From: Kitasatospora aureofaciens
Lineage (GTDB): Bacteria > Actinomycetota > Actinomycetes > Streptomycetales > Streptomycetaceae
Assembly (NCBI RefSeq): GCF_019192735.1
Contig: NZ_JAHTKP010000005.1
Span: 234,755-298,754 of the forward strand
Length of the DNA: 64,000 bases
Direction of reading: 5' to 3'
The notes below the pieces were generated by a model. That model saw only the letters and a list, made by a program, of their open reading frames with translations, made no database searches and was not told the origin of the DNA. A program made the translations under genes and the position numbers. Shown one piece after another: positions 35,750-44,783 of the stretch; position 1 is the stretch's first letter; every line of letters starts with the position of its first letter.

Positions 35750-36490
35750 TCAGCCGGTGCCGGTGGCGAGTTCGATGTCCTCGGGGGCCGGCGTGGCGGG
35801 CGGAGCCGGGCGGGTGGGGGGCTTGGGGCGGCGGCCGAAGAGCTCGGCCGGCGTGGGCATCCGGTCCGGGCGGGGCGGCGTCTGGGGAGCGGCGGGCTGC
35901 TCGGCGGGGGAGTCGGTGCTGCTCATCGGGATCCGTCCTCCAAGGGGGGTGGGGGGACTGCTCGGGGGTGCGGCGGGGTTCGGTACGGCCACCAGGTGGC
36001 GCGGCTGCCCCGTGGTGAGGGCCAGCCGTTCGCGGACGGCGGCCTCGGCGAGCGCGTGGCAGCGGCCGGCCAGCCGGGAGCGGCGGGAGCGCTCGTGCTG
36101 GCCGCAGGGCTGCCGGGTGAGCCCGCGCAGCGCGGTGAGGTCCTCGGGGCCGGGCAGGTAGCCGTCGGTCACGGCCTCCTCCAGGCGTTCCAGGTAGCCG
36201 CCGGCGCTGCCGGGCAGCGCGGCCCGGTAGCGGCCGAGGTCGGCGAGCAGGAAGGCGCGCAGCCGGCCGCCCTCCTGGACGGCCTCGTTGATCGCCTCGG
36301 TCAGACGCAGCGCGTCCTGGACGTCCTCGGCCCACAACTCGGCGCCCGGGCCGGCGAAGACCGGCCGGTCGGGGCCCTGGAGATGGACGGGGACGGCGGG
36401 GTGCAGGGCTTGGGCGAGGGCGCGGCGCAGCACGCGGACTTCGTCGGCGCTGAAGGCCATGCCGCCGCGCGATCCGTGTGGCGTAGGCAT
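35750..36490 (-). CDS. Hypothetical protein with Pro-rich C-terminal tail
   Basis: 246 residues from ATG 36490; ATG 36460 (Met-Ala-Phe-Ser-Ala-Asp-Glu-Val) is an equally likely start. Residues ~10-150 are helical and charged (Glu-Val-Arg-Val-Leu-Arg-Arg-Ala-Leu; Ala-Leu-Arg-Leu-Thr-Glu-Ala-Ile-Asn-Glu-Ala). The last ~80 are Pro-rich and disordered, with Pro-Thr-Pro-Ala-Glu-Leu-Phe-Gly-Arg-Arg near the end. No membrane or signal segment. I recall similar proteins in this neighbourhood in Streptomyces, but not a function. Confidence 0.72.
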   Translation of the reverse strand: MPTPHGSRGGMAFSADEVRVLRRALAQALHPAVPVHLQGPDRPVFAGPGAELWAEDVQDALRLTEAINEAVQEGGRLRAFLLADLGRYRAALPGSAGGYLERLEEAVTDGYLPGPEDLTALRGLTRQPCGQHERSRRSRLAGRCHALAEAAVRERLALTTGQPRHLVAVPNPAAPPSSPPTPLGGRIPMSSTDSPAEQPAAPQTPPRPDRMPTPAELFGRRPKPPTRPAPPATPAPEDIELATGTG

Positions 36491-36588
36491 GGGCTGACAC
36501 TACGTGAGGAATATCCGATTTGTCGGTAACGTCGCGCCGAAGCCCCACGTTCGGCCCCTGACGAAAAGAGACCTGACGAACGAGCCGG

Positions 36589-37374
36589 TCAGCTCGGACG
36601 GTTGCGCTCGTAGACCAGGCGGAGGCCGATGAGGGTGAGCCAGGGCTCGTGGACGTCGATGGTGGTGGCCTCGCCGAGGACGAGGGTCGCGAGGCCGCCG
36701 GTGGCGATCACCTGGACGTCGTCCGGGTCCTTGGCGAGTTCCTTGGCCATCCGGTCGACCAGGCCGTCGACCTGGCCCGCGAAGCCGTAGAGGATGCCGG
36801 ACTGCATGCCCTCGACGGTGTTCTTGCCGATCACGTTGCGGGGGCGGGCCAGTTCGATCTTGCGCAGCTGGGCGCCGCGGACGCCGAGCGCCTCGACGGA
36901 GATCTCGATGCCGGGGGCGATCGCGCCGCCGACGTAGTCGCCGCGGGCGTTGACGGCGTCGAAGGTCGTCGCGGTGCCGAAGTCGACCACGATGCACGGC
37001 CCGCCGTACAGGTGATTGGCGGCCAGCGCGTTGACGATCCGGTCGGCGCCGACCTCCTTGGGGTTGTCCATCAGGACGTGCACCCCGGTCTTCACGCCGG
37101 GCTCCACGATCACCGCGGGGACGTCGCCGTAGTAACGGCGGGTCACCTCGCGGAGCTCGTGGAGCACGGCGGGAACCGACGAGCAGATCGCCAGGCCCTC
37201 CACCGTGGCCTCGCTCACCGCGGTGTGGTTGCCCATCAACCCCTGCAGCAGCACTGCCAGTTCATCGGCCGTGCGGCGCGGATCGGTGGAGATCCGCCAG
37301 TGTTCCACCACTTCCTCGCCGTCGAACAGGCCGAGCGTGGTCTGGGTGTTGCCGACGTCGATGGTGAGGAGCAT
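36589..37374 (-). CDS. coaX: Type III pantothenate kinase
   Basis: 261 residues. ASKHA-fold signatures are Asp-Val-Gly-Asn-Thr-Gln-Thr at the start (phosphate 1), Gly-Ala-Asp-Arg-Ile-Val-Asn-Ala (pantothenate contact) and Asp-Phe-Gly-Thr-Ala-Thr-Thr (phosphate 2). It phosphorylates pantothenate, the first step from pantothenate to CoA. It is last in the panC-panD-nadB-nadC-coaX run, so one transcript could supply both synthesis and first use of pantothenate. Confidence 0.96.
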   Translation of the reverse strand: MLLTIDVGNTQTTLGLFDGEEVVEHWRISTDPRRTADELAVLLQGLMGNHTAVSEATVEGLAICSSVPAVLHELREVTRRYYGDVPAVIVEPGVKTGVHVLMDNPKEVGADRIVNALAANHLYGGPCIVVDFGTATTFDAVNARGDYVGGAIAPGIEISVEALGVRGAQLRKIELARPRNVIGKNTVEGMQSGILYGFAGQVDGLVDRMAKELAKDPDDVQVIATGGLATLVLGEATTIDVHEPWLTLIGLRLVYERNRPS

Positions 37375-37421
37375 GGGGCGCTTTCTGCGAGTCGGGGCGA
37401 GGCTGCGTCTTCTCCTGACGG

Positions 37422-38390
37422 TCAGGCGCGGAGGTCCAGGCCGATGTCCAGGATCGGCGAGGAGTGCGTGAGCGCCCCCACGGCCAGGTAGTCGACACCA
37501 GTCTGGGCGACCTCGCGCGCGCCGGCCAGGGTCAGTCCGCCGGAGGCCTCCAGCCGGGCCCGGCCGGCCACCAGCGCGACGGCCTCCTTCAGCTGCTCGA
37601 CGGTGAAGTTGTCCAGCAGGATCAGGTCGGCTCCGGCGTCCAGCACCGGCGGGATCTGGTCCAGGGTGTCCACCTCGACCTCGACCGGCAGGTCGGGGTA
37701 GGCGGCCCGGACGGCCCGGAAGGCCTCGGCCACGCCGCCGGCCGCGACCACGTGGTTGTCCTTGACCAGGGCGGCGTCGGACAGCGCCATCCGGTGGTTG
37801 GCGCCACCGCCGCAGCGCACCGCGAACTTCTCCATCGCGCGCAGGCCCGGGGTGGTCTTGCGGGTGTCCCGGACGACCGCGCCGGTGCCCGCCAGCGCGT
37901 CCGCCCAGGCGCGGGTCGCGGTGGCGATGCCGGACAGGTGGCAGAGCAGGTTGAGCGCGCTGCGCTCGGCGGTCAGCAGGTCCCGGGTGCGGGAGCGGAC
38001 CGAGAGCAGCACCTGGCCGGCCTCGACCCGCTCGCCGTCCTGGACGTGCCGCTCGACCTCGAACTCCTCCTCGCAGACCAGCGAGACGACCGCCTCGGCG
38101 ATCCGCAGGCCGGCCACCACGCCGGCCTCGCGGGCGGTGAAGTCCGCGGTGGCGACGGCGTCCTCGGGCACCGTGGCTACCGAGGTGACGTCCTCGCCGC
38201 CGGCCAGGTCCTCGGCCAGCGCCAGGGTGGCGACGTCCTCGACCTCGATCGGGTCCAGTCCGGCCTGCTCCAGCAGCTCGGCCAGCTGCGGGTCGAGGCC
38301 GGTCTCGTAGCCCTCGCCGTCCCCGCAGGCGCAGCCGTCGCCGCAGCCGCCCTGGTCGGCCAGGGGGAGTTCCTCGTGGGAGTGGGTCAT
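37422..38390 (-). CDS. nadC: Nicotinate-nucleotide diphosphorylase (carboxylating)
   Basis: 322 residues. Quinolinate phosphoribosyltransferase fold with Glu-Asp-Leu-Ala-Gly-Gly-Glu-Asp-Val-Thr-Ser near the N-terminus, Arg-Lys-Thr-Thr-Pro-Gly-Leu-Arg (substrate arginines) and Lys-Asp-Asn-His-Val. It converts quinolinate and PRPP to nicotinate mononucleotide. The first ~30 residues form an extra Gly/Cys/Asp-rich segment (Gly-Gly-Cys-Gly-Asp-Gly-Cys-Ala-Cys-Gly-Asp) not needed for the fold. It lies 3 bases after nadB. Confidence 0.96.
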   Translation of the reverse strand: MTHSHEELPLADQGGCGDGCACGDGEGYETGLDPQLAELLEQAGLDPIEVEDVATLALAEDLAGGEDVTSVATVPEDAVATADFTAREAGVVAGLRIAEAVVSLVCEEEFEVERHVQDGERVEAGQVLLSVRSRTRDLLTAERSALNLLCHLSGIATATRAWADALAGTGAVVRDTRKTTPGLRAMEKFAVRCGGGANHRMALSDAALVKDNHVVAAGGVAEAFRAVRAAYPDLPVEVEVDTLDQIPPVLDAGADLILLDNFTVEQLKEAVALVAGRARLEASGGLTLAGAREVAQTGVDYLAVGALTHSSPILDIGLDLRA

Positions 38391-38393
38391 CTT

Positions 38394-40064
38394 CTACTGC
38401 TCCTCAGGGGTGCTGACAGGGTCGCCGGAGGCGGTGAGGGTGGTGATCAGGTGGCGCCGCCAGGCGTCGTCGCGCTCCGGGAAGTCCTCGCGCCAGTGGC
38501 AGCCGCGAGTCTCCGCGCGCTGCGCGGCGGCGGCGACCAGCGCGGTGGAGACCAGCAGCAGGTTGGCCGCCTCCCAGGTCTCCACCCGCGGGTCGGCCGG
38601 CTTCTCCTCGGCGACGTGCGCGTACGCCTGCTCGGCGAGCAGAGTGAGCCCCGCCGCGGTGTCGGCCATCGACGCGGCCGAGCGCAGCACGCCCGCGCCG
38701 CGCGACATCAGCCGCTGGATCTCGGCCCGCGCCTCGGACGGGGGCAGCGGCACCGGCTGGGCGGCGCGCGCGGCGGCGACGTCCACCGCACGCTCGGGCA
38801 GCTCGCCGGCCCGGTGCAGGTCGGTCAGGTCGGCGGCGATCCGCTCGGCGAAGACCAGACCCTCCAGCAGCGAGTTGGACGCCAGCCGGTTGGCGCCGTG
38901 CACCCCGGTGCAGGCGACCTCGCCGCAGGCGTACAGGCCCGGGACGGTGGTGCGGCCGTGCGGGTCGGTGCGGATGCCGCCGGAGGCGTAGTGCGCGGCC
39001 GGGGCGACCGGGATCGGCTCGGTGACCGGGTCGATGCCGTGCGCGCGGCAGGAGGCGAGGATGGTCGGGAAGCGGTGCTCCCACATCTCGGCGCCGAAGT
39101 GCCGCCCGTCCAGGAACATGTGCTCGGCGCCTTGGGCCTGCATCCGCTGGGTGATCGCCTTGGCGACGATGTCGCGCGGGGCCAGTTCGGCGAGTTCGTG
39201 CTGCCCGACCATGAAGCGGACGCCGTCCGCGTCCACCAGGTGGGCGCCCTCGCCGCGGACCGCCTCGGAGACCAGCGGCTGCTGGCCCTCGGCCTCCGGG
39301 CCGAGCCAGAGCACGGTGGGATGGAACTGGACGAACTCCAGGTCGGTGACGGCCGCGCCGGCCCGCAGCGCGAGCGCCACGCCGTCGCCGGTGGAGACCG
39401 CCGGGTTGGTGGTGGCGGAGAAGACCTGGCCCATGCCGCCGGTGGCGAGCACCACCGCGCGGGCCCGGATGGCGCCGACGCCGTCGCGCTGGCCCTCGCC
39501 CATGACGTGCAGGGTGAGGCCGGCGGCGTGCCCGTCGGCGTCGGTGAGCAGGTCGAGGACGAGGGCGTGCTCGATCAGCTCGATGCCGGGGTCGCTGCGG
39601 ACGGCGGCGACCAGGGCGCGCGATATCTCGGCGCCGGTGGCGTCCCCGCCGGCGTGCGCGATCCGGCGGCGGTGGTGGCCGCCCTCGCGGGTGAGCAGGA
39701 TCTCGCCGTCGTCGCCGCGGTCGAAAGCGGCGCCGGTGGCGATCAGCCGGCGGACGGCGTCCGGACCCTCGGTGACCAGGGTGCGGACGGCCTCCTCGTC
39801 GCAGAGCCCGGCTCCGGCCACCAGGGTGTCGTCCAGGTGCTGCTCGGGGGTGTCGCCCTCGCCCAGGGCGGCGGCGATGCCGCCCTGGGCCCAGCGGGTG
39901 GAGCCGTCGTCCAGCATCGCCTTGGTGACCACCATGGCCCGCAGGCCGGCCTTGCGGACGTTGAGCGCGACGGTGAGGCCGGCCACCCCCGAGCCGACCA
40001 CGACCACGTCGGTGGCGGTCGTCCAGCCGGGGGCGGGGGCGGTGAGGCGGTGCGTAACGGACAT
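38394..40064 (-). CDS. nadB: L-aspartate oxidase
   Basis: 556 residues. FAD-binding Gly-Ser-Gly-Val-Ala-Gly-Leu near the N-terminus, Ser-Thr-Arg-Trp-Ala-Gln-Gly-Gly-Ile-Ala-Ala, and His-Gly-Ala-Asn-Arg-Leu-Ala-Ser-Asn-Ser-Leu-Leu-Glu in the FAD domain. A helical C-terminal domain follows. It oxidises aspartate to iminoaspartate for quinolinate synthesis. The quinolinate synthase gene (nadA) is not in this window, so it must lie elsewhere. Confidence 0.96.
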   Translation of the reverse strand: MSVTHRLTAPAPGWTTATDVVVVGSGVAGLTVALNVRKAGLRAMVVTKAMLDDGSTRWAQGGIAAALGEGDTPEQHLDDTLVAGAGLCDEEAVRTLVTEGPDAVRRLIATGAAFDRGDDGEILLTREGGHHRRRIAHAGGDATGAEISRALVAAVRSDPGIELIEHALVLDLLTDADGHAAGLTLHVMGEGQRDGVGAIRARAVVLATGGMGQVFSATTNPAVSTGDGVALALRAGAAVTDLEFVQFHPTVLWLGPEAEGQQPLVSEAVRGEGAHLVDADGVRFMVGQHELAELAPRDIVAKAITQRMQAQGAEHMFLDGRHFGAEMWEHRFPTILASCRAHGIDPVTEPIPVAPAAHYASGGIRTDPHGRTTVPGLYACGEVACTGVHGANRLASNSLLEGLVFAERIAADLTDLHRAGELPERAVDVAAARAAQPVPLPPSEARAEIQRLMSRGAGVLRSAASMADTAAGLTLLAEQAYAHVAEEKPADPRVETWEAANLLLVSTALVAAAAQRAETRGCHWREDFPERDDAWRRHLITTLTASGDPVSTPEEQ

Positions 40065-40079
40065 GGCTCAGTGGCTCCT

Positions 40080-40526
40080 TCAGCGCGCGGCGGTTGCCGC
40101 GCCGTTGCCGTCACCGTACGCCTGGTCACCGCGCAGCAGTCCGGTGCCCTCCCCGGCCTCGGCCGGGTCGCCGCCCAGGCCGGTGATCCGGTTCCGCTCG
40201 TCGACGAAGACGATCTTCGGCTCGTAGCCCTTGGCCTCGGCCGTGTCCATCTGCCCGTAGGCGATGAGTATGACCAGGTCGCCGGGGTGGACCAGACGGG
40301 CGGCGGCGCCGTTGATGCCGATCACGCCGGAGCCGCGCGGGCCGGCGATGGTGTAGGTCTCCAGCCGGGCGCCGTTGTTGATGTCGACGATGTGGACCAG
40401 CTCGCCGGGGAGCAGGTCGGCGGCGTCGAGCAGGTCCTCGTCCACCGTGACCGAGCCGACGTAGTGCAGGTCGGCCTGGGTCACGGTGGCCCGGTGGATC
40501 TTGGACTTGAGCATGGTGCGGAGCAT
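40080..40526 (-). CDS. panD: Aspartate 1-decarboxylase
   Basis: 148 residues. It is made as a proenzyme cut at Gly24-Ser25 (Tyr-Val-Gly-Ser-Val-Thr) to create the pyruvoyl group. Catalytic Lys and Tyr surroundings are normal ([15 protein letters not shown]). It forms beta-alanine for pantothenate. A C-terminal tail of ~25 residues rich in Gly/Ala extends beyond the usual end. The nadB start follows 15 bases later. Confidence 0.97.
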   Translation of the reverse strand: MLRTMLKSKIHRATVTQADLHYVGSVTVDEDLLDAADLLPGELVHIVDINNGARLETYTIAGPRGSGVIGINGAAARLVHPGDLVILIAYGQMDTAEAKGYEPKIVFVDERNRITGLGGDPAEAGEGTGLLRGDQAYGDGNGAATAAR

Positions 40527-40589
40527 GGGGTCACGCCTCCAGTGAGTGCATGCCTGAGGGGATTGCTTACCCGTTACCGAATGACTGAG

Positions 40590-41495
40590 TTACCGAACAA
40601 TGATGCGGACGTTGTCGATCAGGCGGGTGGTGCCCACCTTCGCGGCGACGGCCAGCACCGCCTCGCCCTGGAAGTCGTCCGCCGCCTCGCTGAAGTCGTG
40701 CGGGTCGATCAGGGCGAGGTAGTCAAGGGTGACACCTTCGGCGGTGTCGAGGACGGCCGCGGCGGCCTCGCGCACGGCCTTCGGGCCCTGCGCGGCCACG
40801 TCCCGGCCGGCGAACAGGGCCTTCGACAGCGCGAGGGCCTGCGAACGCTCCTCCTCCGAGAGGTAGCGGTTGCGCGAGGACAGCGCCAGGCCGTCCTCCT
40901 CGCGGACGGTCGGCACGCCGATGATCTCGACGTCGAAGTCCAGGTCCGCGACCATCCGCTGGATGACCGCCAGCTGCTGGGCGTCCTTCTCGCCGAAGTA
41001 GGCGAAGTCCGGGTCGGTGATGTGCAGCAGCTTGGCGACCACGGTGAGCACGCCGTCGAAGTGGCCGGGCCGGGTGGCGCCCTCGAAGCGCTCGCCCATC
41101 GGGCCGGCCGCCATCCGCACCTGCGGGGCACCGTTCGGGTAGACCTCGTCGACGGACGGCGCGAAGACCACGTCGGCGCCGTTGTCCTCGGCGAGCCGCA
41201 CGTCCGCGTCGAGGGTGCGCGGGTAGCGCTCCAGGTCCTCGGCCGGGCCGAACTGCAGCGGGTTGACGAAGACCGTCACCGCGACCCGGCCCTCCCGGCC
41301 GACCTGCTTGCGGGCGGCGCGGATCAGCGCGGCGTGGCCCTCGTGCAGGGCGCCCATGGTCATCACGACGGCGTTGTCGACCGGCCGCTCGTCCGGCCAG
41401 AACGCGGCCTCGAAGTCGTCCACGGTGTGGGTGACGACGGCCCGGTGGACCTTCGGCGCCCGCTGGGGCTTGCTTCGCTGGGCCTTGCCCGCCAT
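40590..41495 (-). CDS. panC: Pantothenate synthetase
   Basis: 301 residues from ATG 41495, chosen for its AAGGAG ribosome site over an upstream ATG. HIGH-type nucleotidyltransferase with Met-Thr-Met-Gly-Ala-Leu-His-Glu-Gly-His and the adenylate-binding region Ser-Ser-Arg-Asn-Arg-Tyr-Leu. It joins pantoate and beta-alanine. First of the cofactor run and directly downstream of the DUF2520 gene. Confidence 0.96.
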   Translation of the reverse strand: MAGKAQRSKPQRAPKVHRAVVTHTVDDFEAAFWPDERPVDNAVVMTMGALHEGHAALIRAARKQVGREGRVAVTVFVNPLQFGPAEDLERYPRTLDADVRLAEDNGADVVFAPSVDEVYPNGAPQVRMAAGPMGERFEGATRPGHFDGVLTVVAKLLHITDPDFAYFGEKDAQQLAVIQRMVADLDFDVEIIGVPTVREEDGLALSSRNRYLSEEERSQALALSKALFAGRDVAAQGPKAVREAAAAVLDTAEGVTLDYLALIDPHDFSEAADDFQGEAVLAVAAKVGTTRLIDNVRIIVR

Positions 41496-41619
41496 TACTG
41501 CACTCCTTCGCTCATCCGGCTGCGCGAGGTTCCGCCGCCTTGTTACGCTCCGTCCCGTGCGGTAACGCGCCGGGCAGGGCTTGTCCGTCATGAGGCCGCT
41601 CCGGCGGCCGAGTGAGAAG

Positions 41620-41637
41620 CCCCGGTTCAGGCCGGGG
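41620..41637 (-). terminator. Hairpin after the DUF2520 gene
   Basis: CCCCGG / CCGGGG with a 6-base loop lies 10 bases past the DUF2520 stop. The short stem suggests partial termination before panC. Confidence 0.5.
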
Positions 41638-41646
41638 AGGAGTCAC

Positions 41647-42612
41647 CTACCGCTTCTCCTCGTTGAGAGCGTCCAGCACAGCGGCCGCGGAGTCGGTCGA
41701 GAGGGTTCCGTTCGCCACCGCCCGCTGGGCGGTGGCGCGGGCCATCGCCCGGTAGGCCGCCGGGATGTCCGGGGACACCGTACTGAGCTGCGCCAGGTGG
41801 CGCCGAACGGTGCCCGCGTCGCCCCGGGCGACCGGTCCGGTGAGGGCCGCGTCGCCGGAGCGCAGGCTGTTGTCCAGGGCGGCGCCGAGCAGCGGGCCGA
41901 GCAGCCGGCCGGGTTCGGCGACGCCGGCCGTGCGCAGCAGGTCCATCGCCTGCGCGACCAGCGTGACCAGGTGGTTCGCGCCGTGCGCGAGGGCGGTGTG
42001 GTAGAGCGGGCGGACCTCCTCGGGCACCCACTCGGGCTCGCCGCCCATCTCCACCACCAGCGCCTCGGCGACCGGCCGCAGCTCCTCGGGCGCGGTGACG
42101 CCGAACGGGCAGCCGGCCAGCCGGTCCAGGTCGACGGAGGTGCCGGTGAAGGTCATCGCCGGGTGCAGGGCGAGCGGCAGTGCCCCGGCCCGGGTGGCGG
42201 GGTCCAGGATGCCGACGCCGTGCGCGCCGGAGGTGTGCACGACCAGCTGGCCGGGGCGTACGGCGCCGGTCGCGGCGAGGCCGGCCACCAGGTCGGCCAG
42301 CGCGTCGTCGGGGACGGTGAGCAGCACGAGGTCGGCGGCCGCCAGCACCTGCGGCGGGGTGACGATCCGCACGCCCGGCAGCAGTGCCTCGGCACGGCGG
42401 CGGGAGGTGGCGGAGACCCCGGAGGCGGCGACCACGGTGTGGCCGGCGAGCTGCAGTGCGGCGCCCAGCGCGGGGCCGACCCGGCCGGTGCCGACCACGC
42501 CGACGGTGAGCCGGGCCGGGCGGTTGCCGGGGTCGCGCGGGTCGCCGAAGCCGTCGGCGAGCGGGGCGAACTCGCCGTACCCGGCGAAGTCGGCACTGTC
42601 GGGCGTACTCAC
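41647..42612 (-). CDS. Rossmann-like / DUF2520 domain protein (candidate ketopantoate-reductase-like enzyme)
   Basis: 321 residues. After a ~35-residue head, an NAD(P)-binding fold appears with Gly-Val-Val-Gly-Thr-Gly-Arg-Val-Gly-Pro-Ala-Leu and the beta-4 segment Leu-Leu-Thr-Val-Pro-Asp-Asp-Ala-Leu. The helical DUF2520 domain (~165-290) resembles the dimer domain of 6-phosphogluconate-dehydrogenase-like reductases. It is always-upstream neighbour of panC in my memory of actinobacteria (Rv3603c-panC-panD). An NADPH reductase of pantoate synthesis is an attractive but unproven role. Confidence 0.85.
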   Translation of the reverse strand: MSTPDSADFAGYGEFAPLADGFGDPRDPGNRPARLTVGVVGTGRVGPALGAALQLAGHTVVAASGVSATSRRRAEALLPGVRIVTPPQVLAAADLVLLTVPDDALADLVAGLAATGAVRPGQLVVHTSGAHGVGILDPATRAGALPLALHPAMTFTGTSVDLDRLAGCPFGVTAPEELRPVAEALVVEMGGEPEWVPEEVRPLYHTALAHGANHLVTLVAQAMDLLRTAGVAEPGRLLGPLLGAALDNSLRSGDAALTGPVARGDAGTVRRHLAQLSTVSPDIPAAYRAMARATAQRAVANGTLSTDSAAAVLDALNEEKR

Positions 42613-42708
42613 GTCGCGGCCCTTGTCCTCACGGATCTCGTTCCGGTCCTCTTCGGGTACCGGACGTACCGGCCCATTCTACGGGCGGCGCCGGTTCACC
42701 CGGGAGGC

Positions 42709-43398
42709 TCAGTCCGCCGCCCCGGCCCGGATCAGCCCGGCCTCGTAGGCGAGCACCACGGCCTGGACCCGGTCGCGCAGGCCGAGCTTGGCCAGGATCC
42801 GGCCGACGTGGGTCTTCACGGTGGCTTCCGAGAGCACCAGCCGGGCGGCGATCTCGCCGTTCGAGAGCCCCTGGGCGACCAGCAGGAACACCTCCCGCTC
42901 GCGGTCGGTGAGCGGGTCGAGGACGTCCGAGCCGGGCGCGCTCTGCGGGGTGGGCAGCACCTCGGCGAAGCGGTCGATCATGCGGCGGGTGGTGGTCGGC
43001 GCGACCACGGCCTCCCCGCCGTGCACCGCGCGGATCGCGGCCACCAGCTCGGTCGGCGGCACGTCCTTGAGCAGGAAGCCGCTGGCGCCGGCCTTGAGCG
43101 CGGCGAAGGCGTACTCGTCCAGGTCAAAGGTGGTGAGGATGAGCACGTGCGGGGCGTCCGGCACCGGGCTGCCGTCCTCGGCCAGGCAGATCCGGCGGGT
43201 GGTCTGCACCCCGTCCAGGCGGGGCATCCGGACGTCCATCAGGATCACGTCGACCGGCGTGTGCTTCAGCAGCTCCAGGGCCTGGGCGCCGTCGCCGGCC
43301 TCGGCGGCGATCTCGATGTCGCCCTGCGACTGCAGGATCATCCGGAAGCCGGTGCGCAGCAGTTCCTGGTCGTCGACGAGCATCACACGGATGGTCAA
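42709..43398 (-). CDS. NarL/LuxR-type response regulator
   Basis: 229 residues from TTG 43398, five bases after AAGGAG. Receiver domain with acidic pair Asp-Asp near residue 9, phospho-acceptor Asp in Ile-Leu-Met-Asp-Val-Arg-Met-Pro, and conserved Lys in Phe-Leu-Leu-Lys-Asp. The C-terminal LuxR-type HTH is Leu-Thr-Asp-Arg-Glu-Arg-Glu-Val-Phe to Glu-Ala-Thr-Val-Lys-Thr-His-Val. It pairs with the histidine kinase 32 bases upstream. Target genes unknown. Confidence 0.93.
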   Translation of the reverse strand: MTIRVMLVDDQELLRTGFRMILQSQGDIEIAAEAGDGAQALELLKHTPVDVILMDVRMPRLDGVQTTRRICLAEDGSPVPDAPHVLILTTFDLDEYAFAALKAGASGFLLKDVPPTELVAAIRAVHGGEAVVAPTTTRRMIDRFAEVLPTPQSAPGSDVLDPLTDREREVFLLVAQGLSNGEIAARLVLSEATVKTHVGRILAKLGLRDRVQAVVLAYEAGLIRAGAAD

Positions 43399-43430
43399 GA
43401 TGGCTCCTTGGTGGTGAACGGCGGGGCGGG

Positions 43431-44654
43431 CTAGTGGGCCGTCTTGAGCGGCAGGACGGCGCGGATCCGGAAGCCGCCGCCGGGGCGGGGGCCCACGTCG
43501 AGGCTGCCGCTGACCATGCCGACCCGCTCGCGCATGCCGATCAGGCCATGGCCGAGGCCGTCCGCGCCGCCGGCGGTCAGCTGTTCGTCGGTGCTGCCGC
43601 GGCCGTCGTCCTCGACCAGGACGGCGAGTTCGCGCTCGCCGAAGTCGACGGCGACCCGGGCGTGCACGTCGGGGCCACCGTGCTTGCGGACGTTGGTCAG
43701 CGCCTCCTGGACGATCCGGTAGACCGTCAGCTCGACGCCGCGCGGCAGTTCGCGCGGGTGGCCGGAGGTCGCGTAGTCGACCCGGAGGCCGGCCGTGCGG
43801 ACCTGCTCCAGCAGTTCGGGCAGTTCCTCGACGCCGGGCTGCGGCACGTACTCCTCGGCGGTGTCGGCGGTGCGCAGCACGCCCAGCAGCCGGCGCATCT
43901 CGACCAGCGCCTGCCGGCCGGTGGAGGCGATCGTGCCGAGCGCCTCCTTCGCCTGCTGGGGCGAGTTGTCGAGGACGTACGCGGCGCCGTCGGCCTGGAC
44001 GATCATGACCGAGACGTTGTGCGCGACCACGTCGTGCAGCTCGCGGGCGATCCGGGCGCGCTCGGCGGCGACCGCCACCTTGGCCTGGGCGTCCCGCTCG
44101 CGCTCCAGCCGGGCGGCGCGGTCCTCCAGTTCGGTGAGGTAGGCGCGGCGCACCCTGGTCAGCCGGCCCCAGGCCCAGCAGAGGATGAACGGCGTGCTCA
44201 TCAGGAGCATGATCAGCGCCGCCTCGCCCTCGTTGTAGCCGCGGCTGTGGACGTCCCCGGCAGTGTCCACCCAGGTCTTCGTGGGGTGGATCAGCCAGAA
44301 CGTCAGGGGTCCGGCGGCCAGCCCGGCGGCCAGCGCCAGCCGGGACGTCCAGGTCCGGCCGAAGGCGGCGCCGGTGTAGGCGAACACCAGGTAGGCGATG
44401 GAGGAGGCGGCCGGGTCGATGTTCACGGCGACCTGGCCCAGGCCGACCAGGGCGGCCGCGGCCACGGTGACGTCGGGGAAGCGGCGGCGGAAGACCATCA
44501 GGGCAGGCAGCAGCACCGCGATCGCGATCTGCGCGTCGAACTTCCAGCCGGTGAGGCTCTCGCTCGGCAGCAGGCCGAAGACCAGCACGATCGCCGCCCA
44601 GGCGGCGTCGACCACCATGGGGTGACGGCGGAGCCAGACGTTGAGTCGATGCAC
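43431..44654 (-). CDS. Sensor histidine kinase, NarL-partner (HisKA_3) family
   Basis: 407 residues. About five hydrophobic helices (15-165) form the membrane sensor with little extracellular sequence. A coiled segment ([11 protein letters not shown]) leads to the HisKA_3 box [12 protein letters not shown]. The HATPase domain ends with Gly-Leu-Ile-Gly-Met-Arg-Glu-Arg. It phosphorylates the adjacent response regulator. Signal unknown. Confidence 0.93.
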   Translation of the reverse strand: MHRLNVWLRRHPMVVDAAWAAIVLVFGLLPSESLTGWKFDAQIAIAVLLPALMVFRRRFPDVTVAAAALVGLGQVAVNIDPAASSIAYLVFAYTGAAFGRTWTSRLALAAGLAAGPLTFWLIHPTKTWVDTAGDVHSRGYNEGEAALIMLLMSTPFILCWAWGRLTRVRRAYLTELEDRAARLERERDAQAKVAVAAERARIARELHDVVAHNVSVMIVQADGAAYVLDNSPQQAKEALGTIASTGRQALVEMRRLLGVLRTADTAEEYVPQPGVEELPELLEQVRTAGLRVDYATSGHPRELPRGVELTVYRIVQEALTNVRKHGGPDVHARVAVDFGERELAVLVEDDGRGSTDEQLTAGGADGLGHGLIGMRERVGMVSGSLDVGPRPGGGFRIRAVLPLKTAH

Positions 44655-44783
44655 GTCTCAAGCGTAGGCAGTCGCGCGGTGTGTCCAGGTCCGCCGGTAG
44701 GGCGATCCGTTCTACTCCGTAGGTCGGAGAAGCCCTGGCACCGGGTGGGACGGCGGGCTCGGGGGCGGGTAGCGTCGCGGCCC

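Noticed and set aside
37464..41615. Very long plus-strand open frame opposite the nad/pan genes
   Set aside because: Composition (Gly/Val/Arg/Leu/Asp-rich, no domains) is that of an antisense shadow over five well-identified genes.
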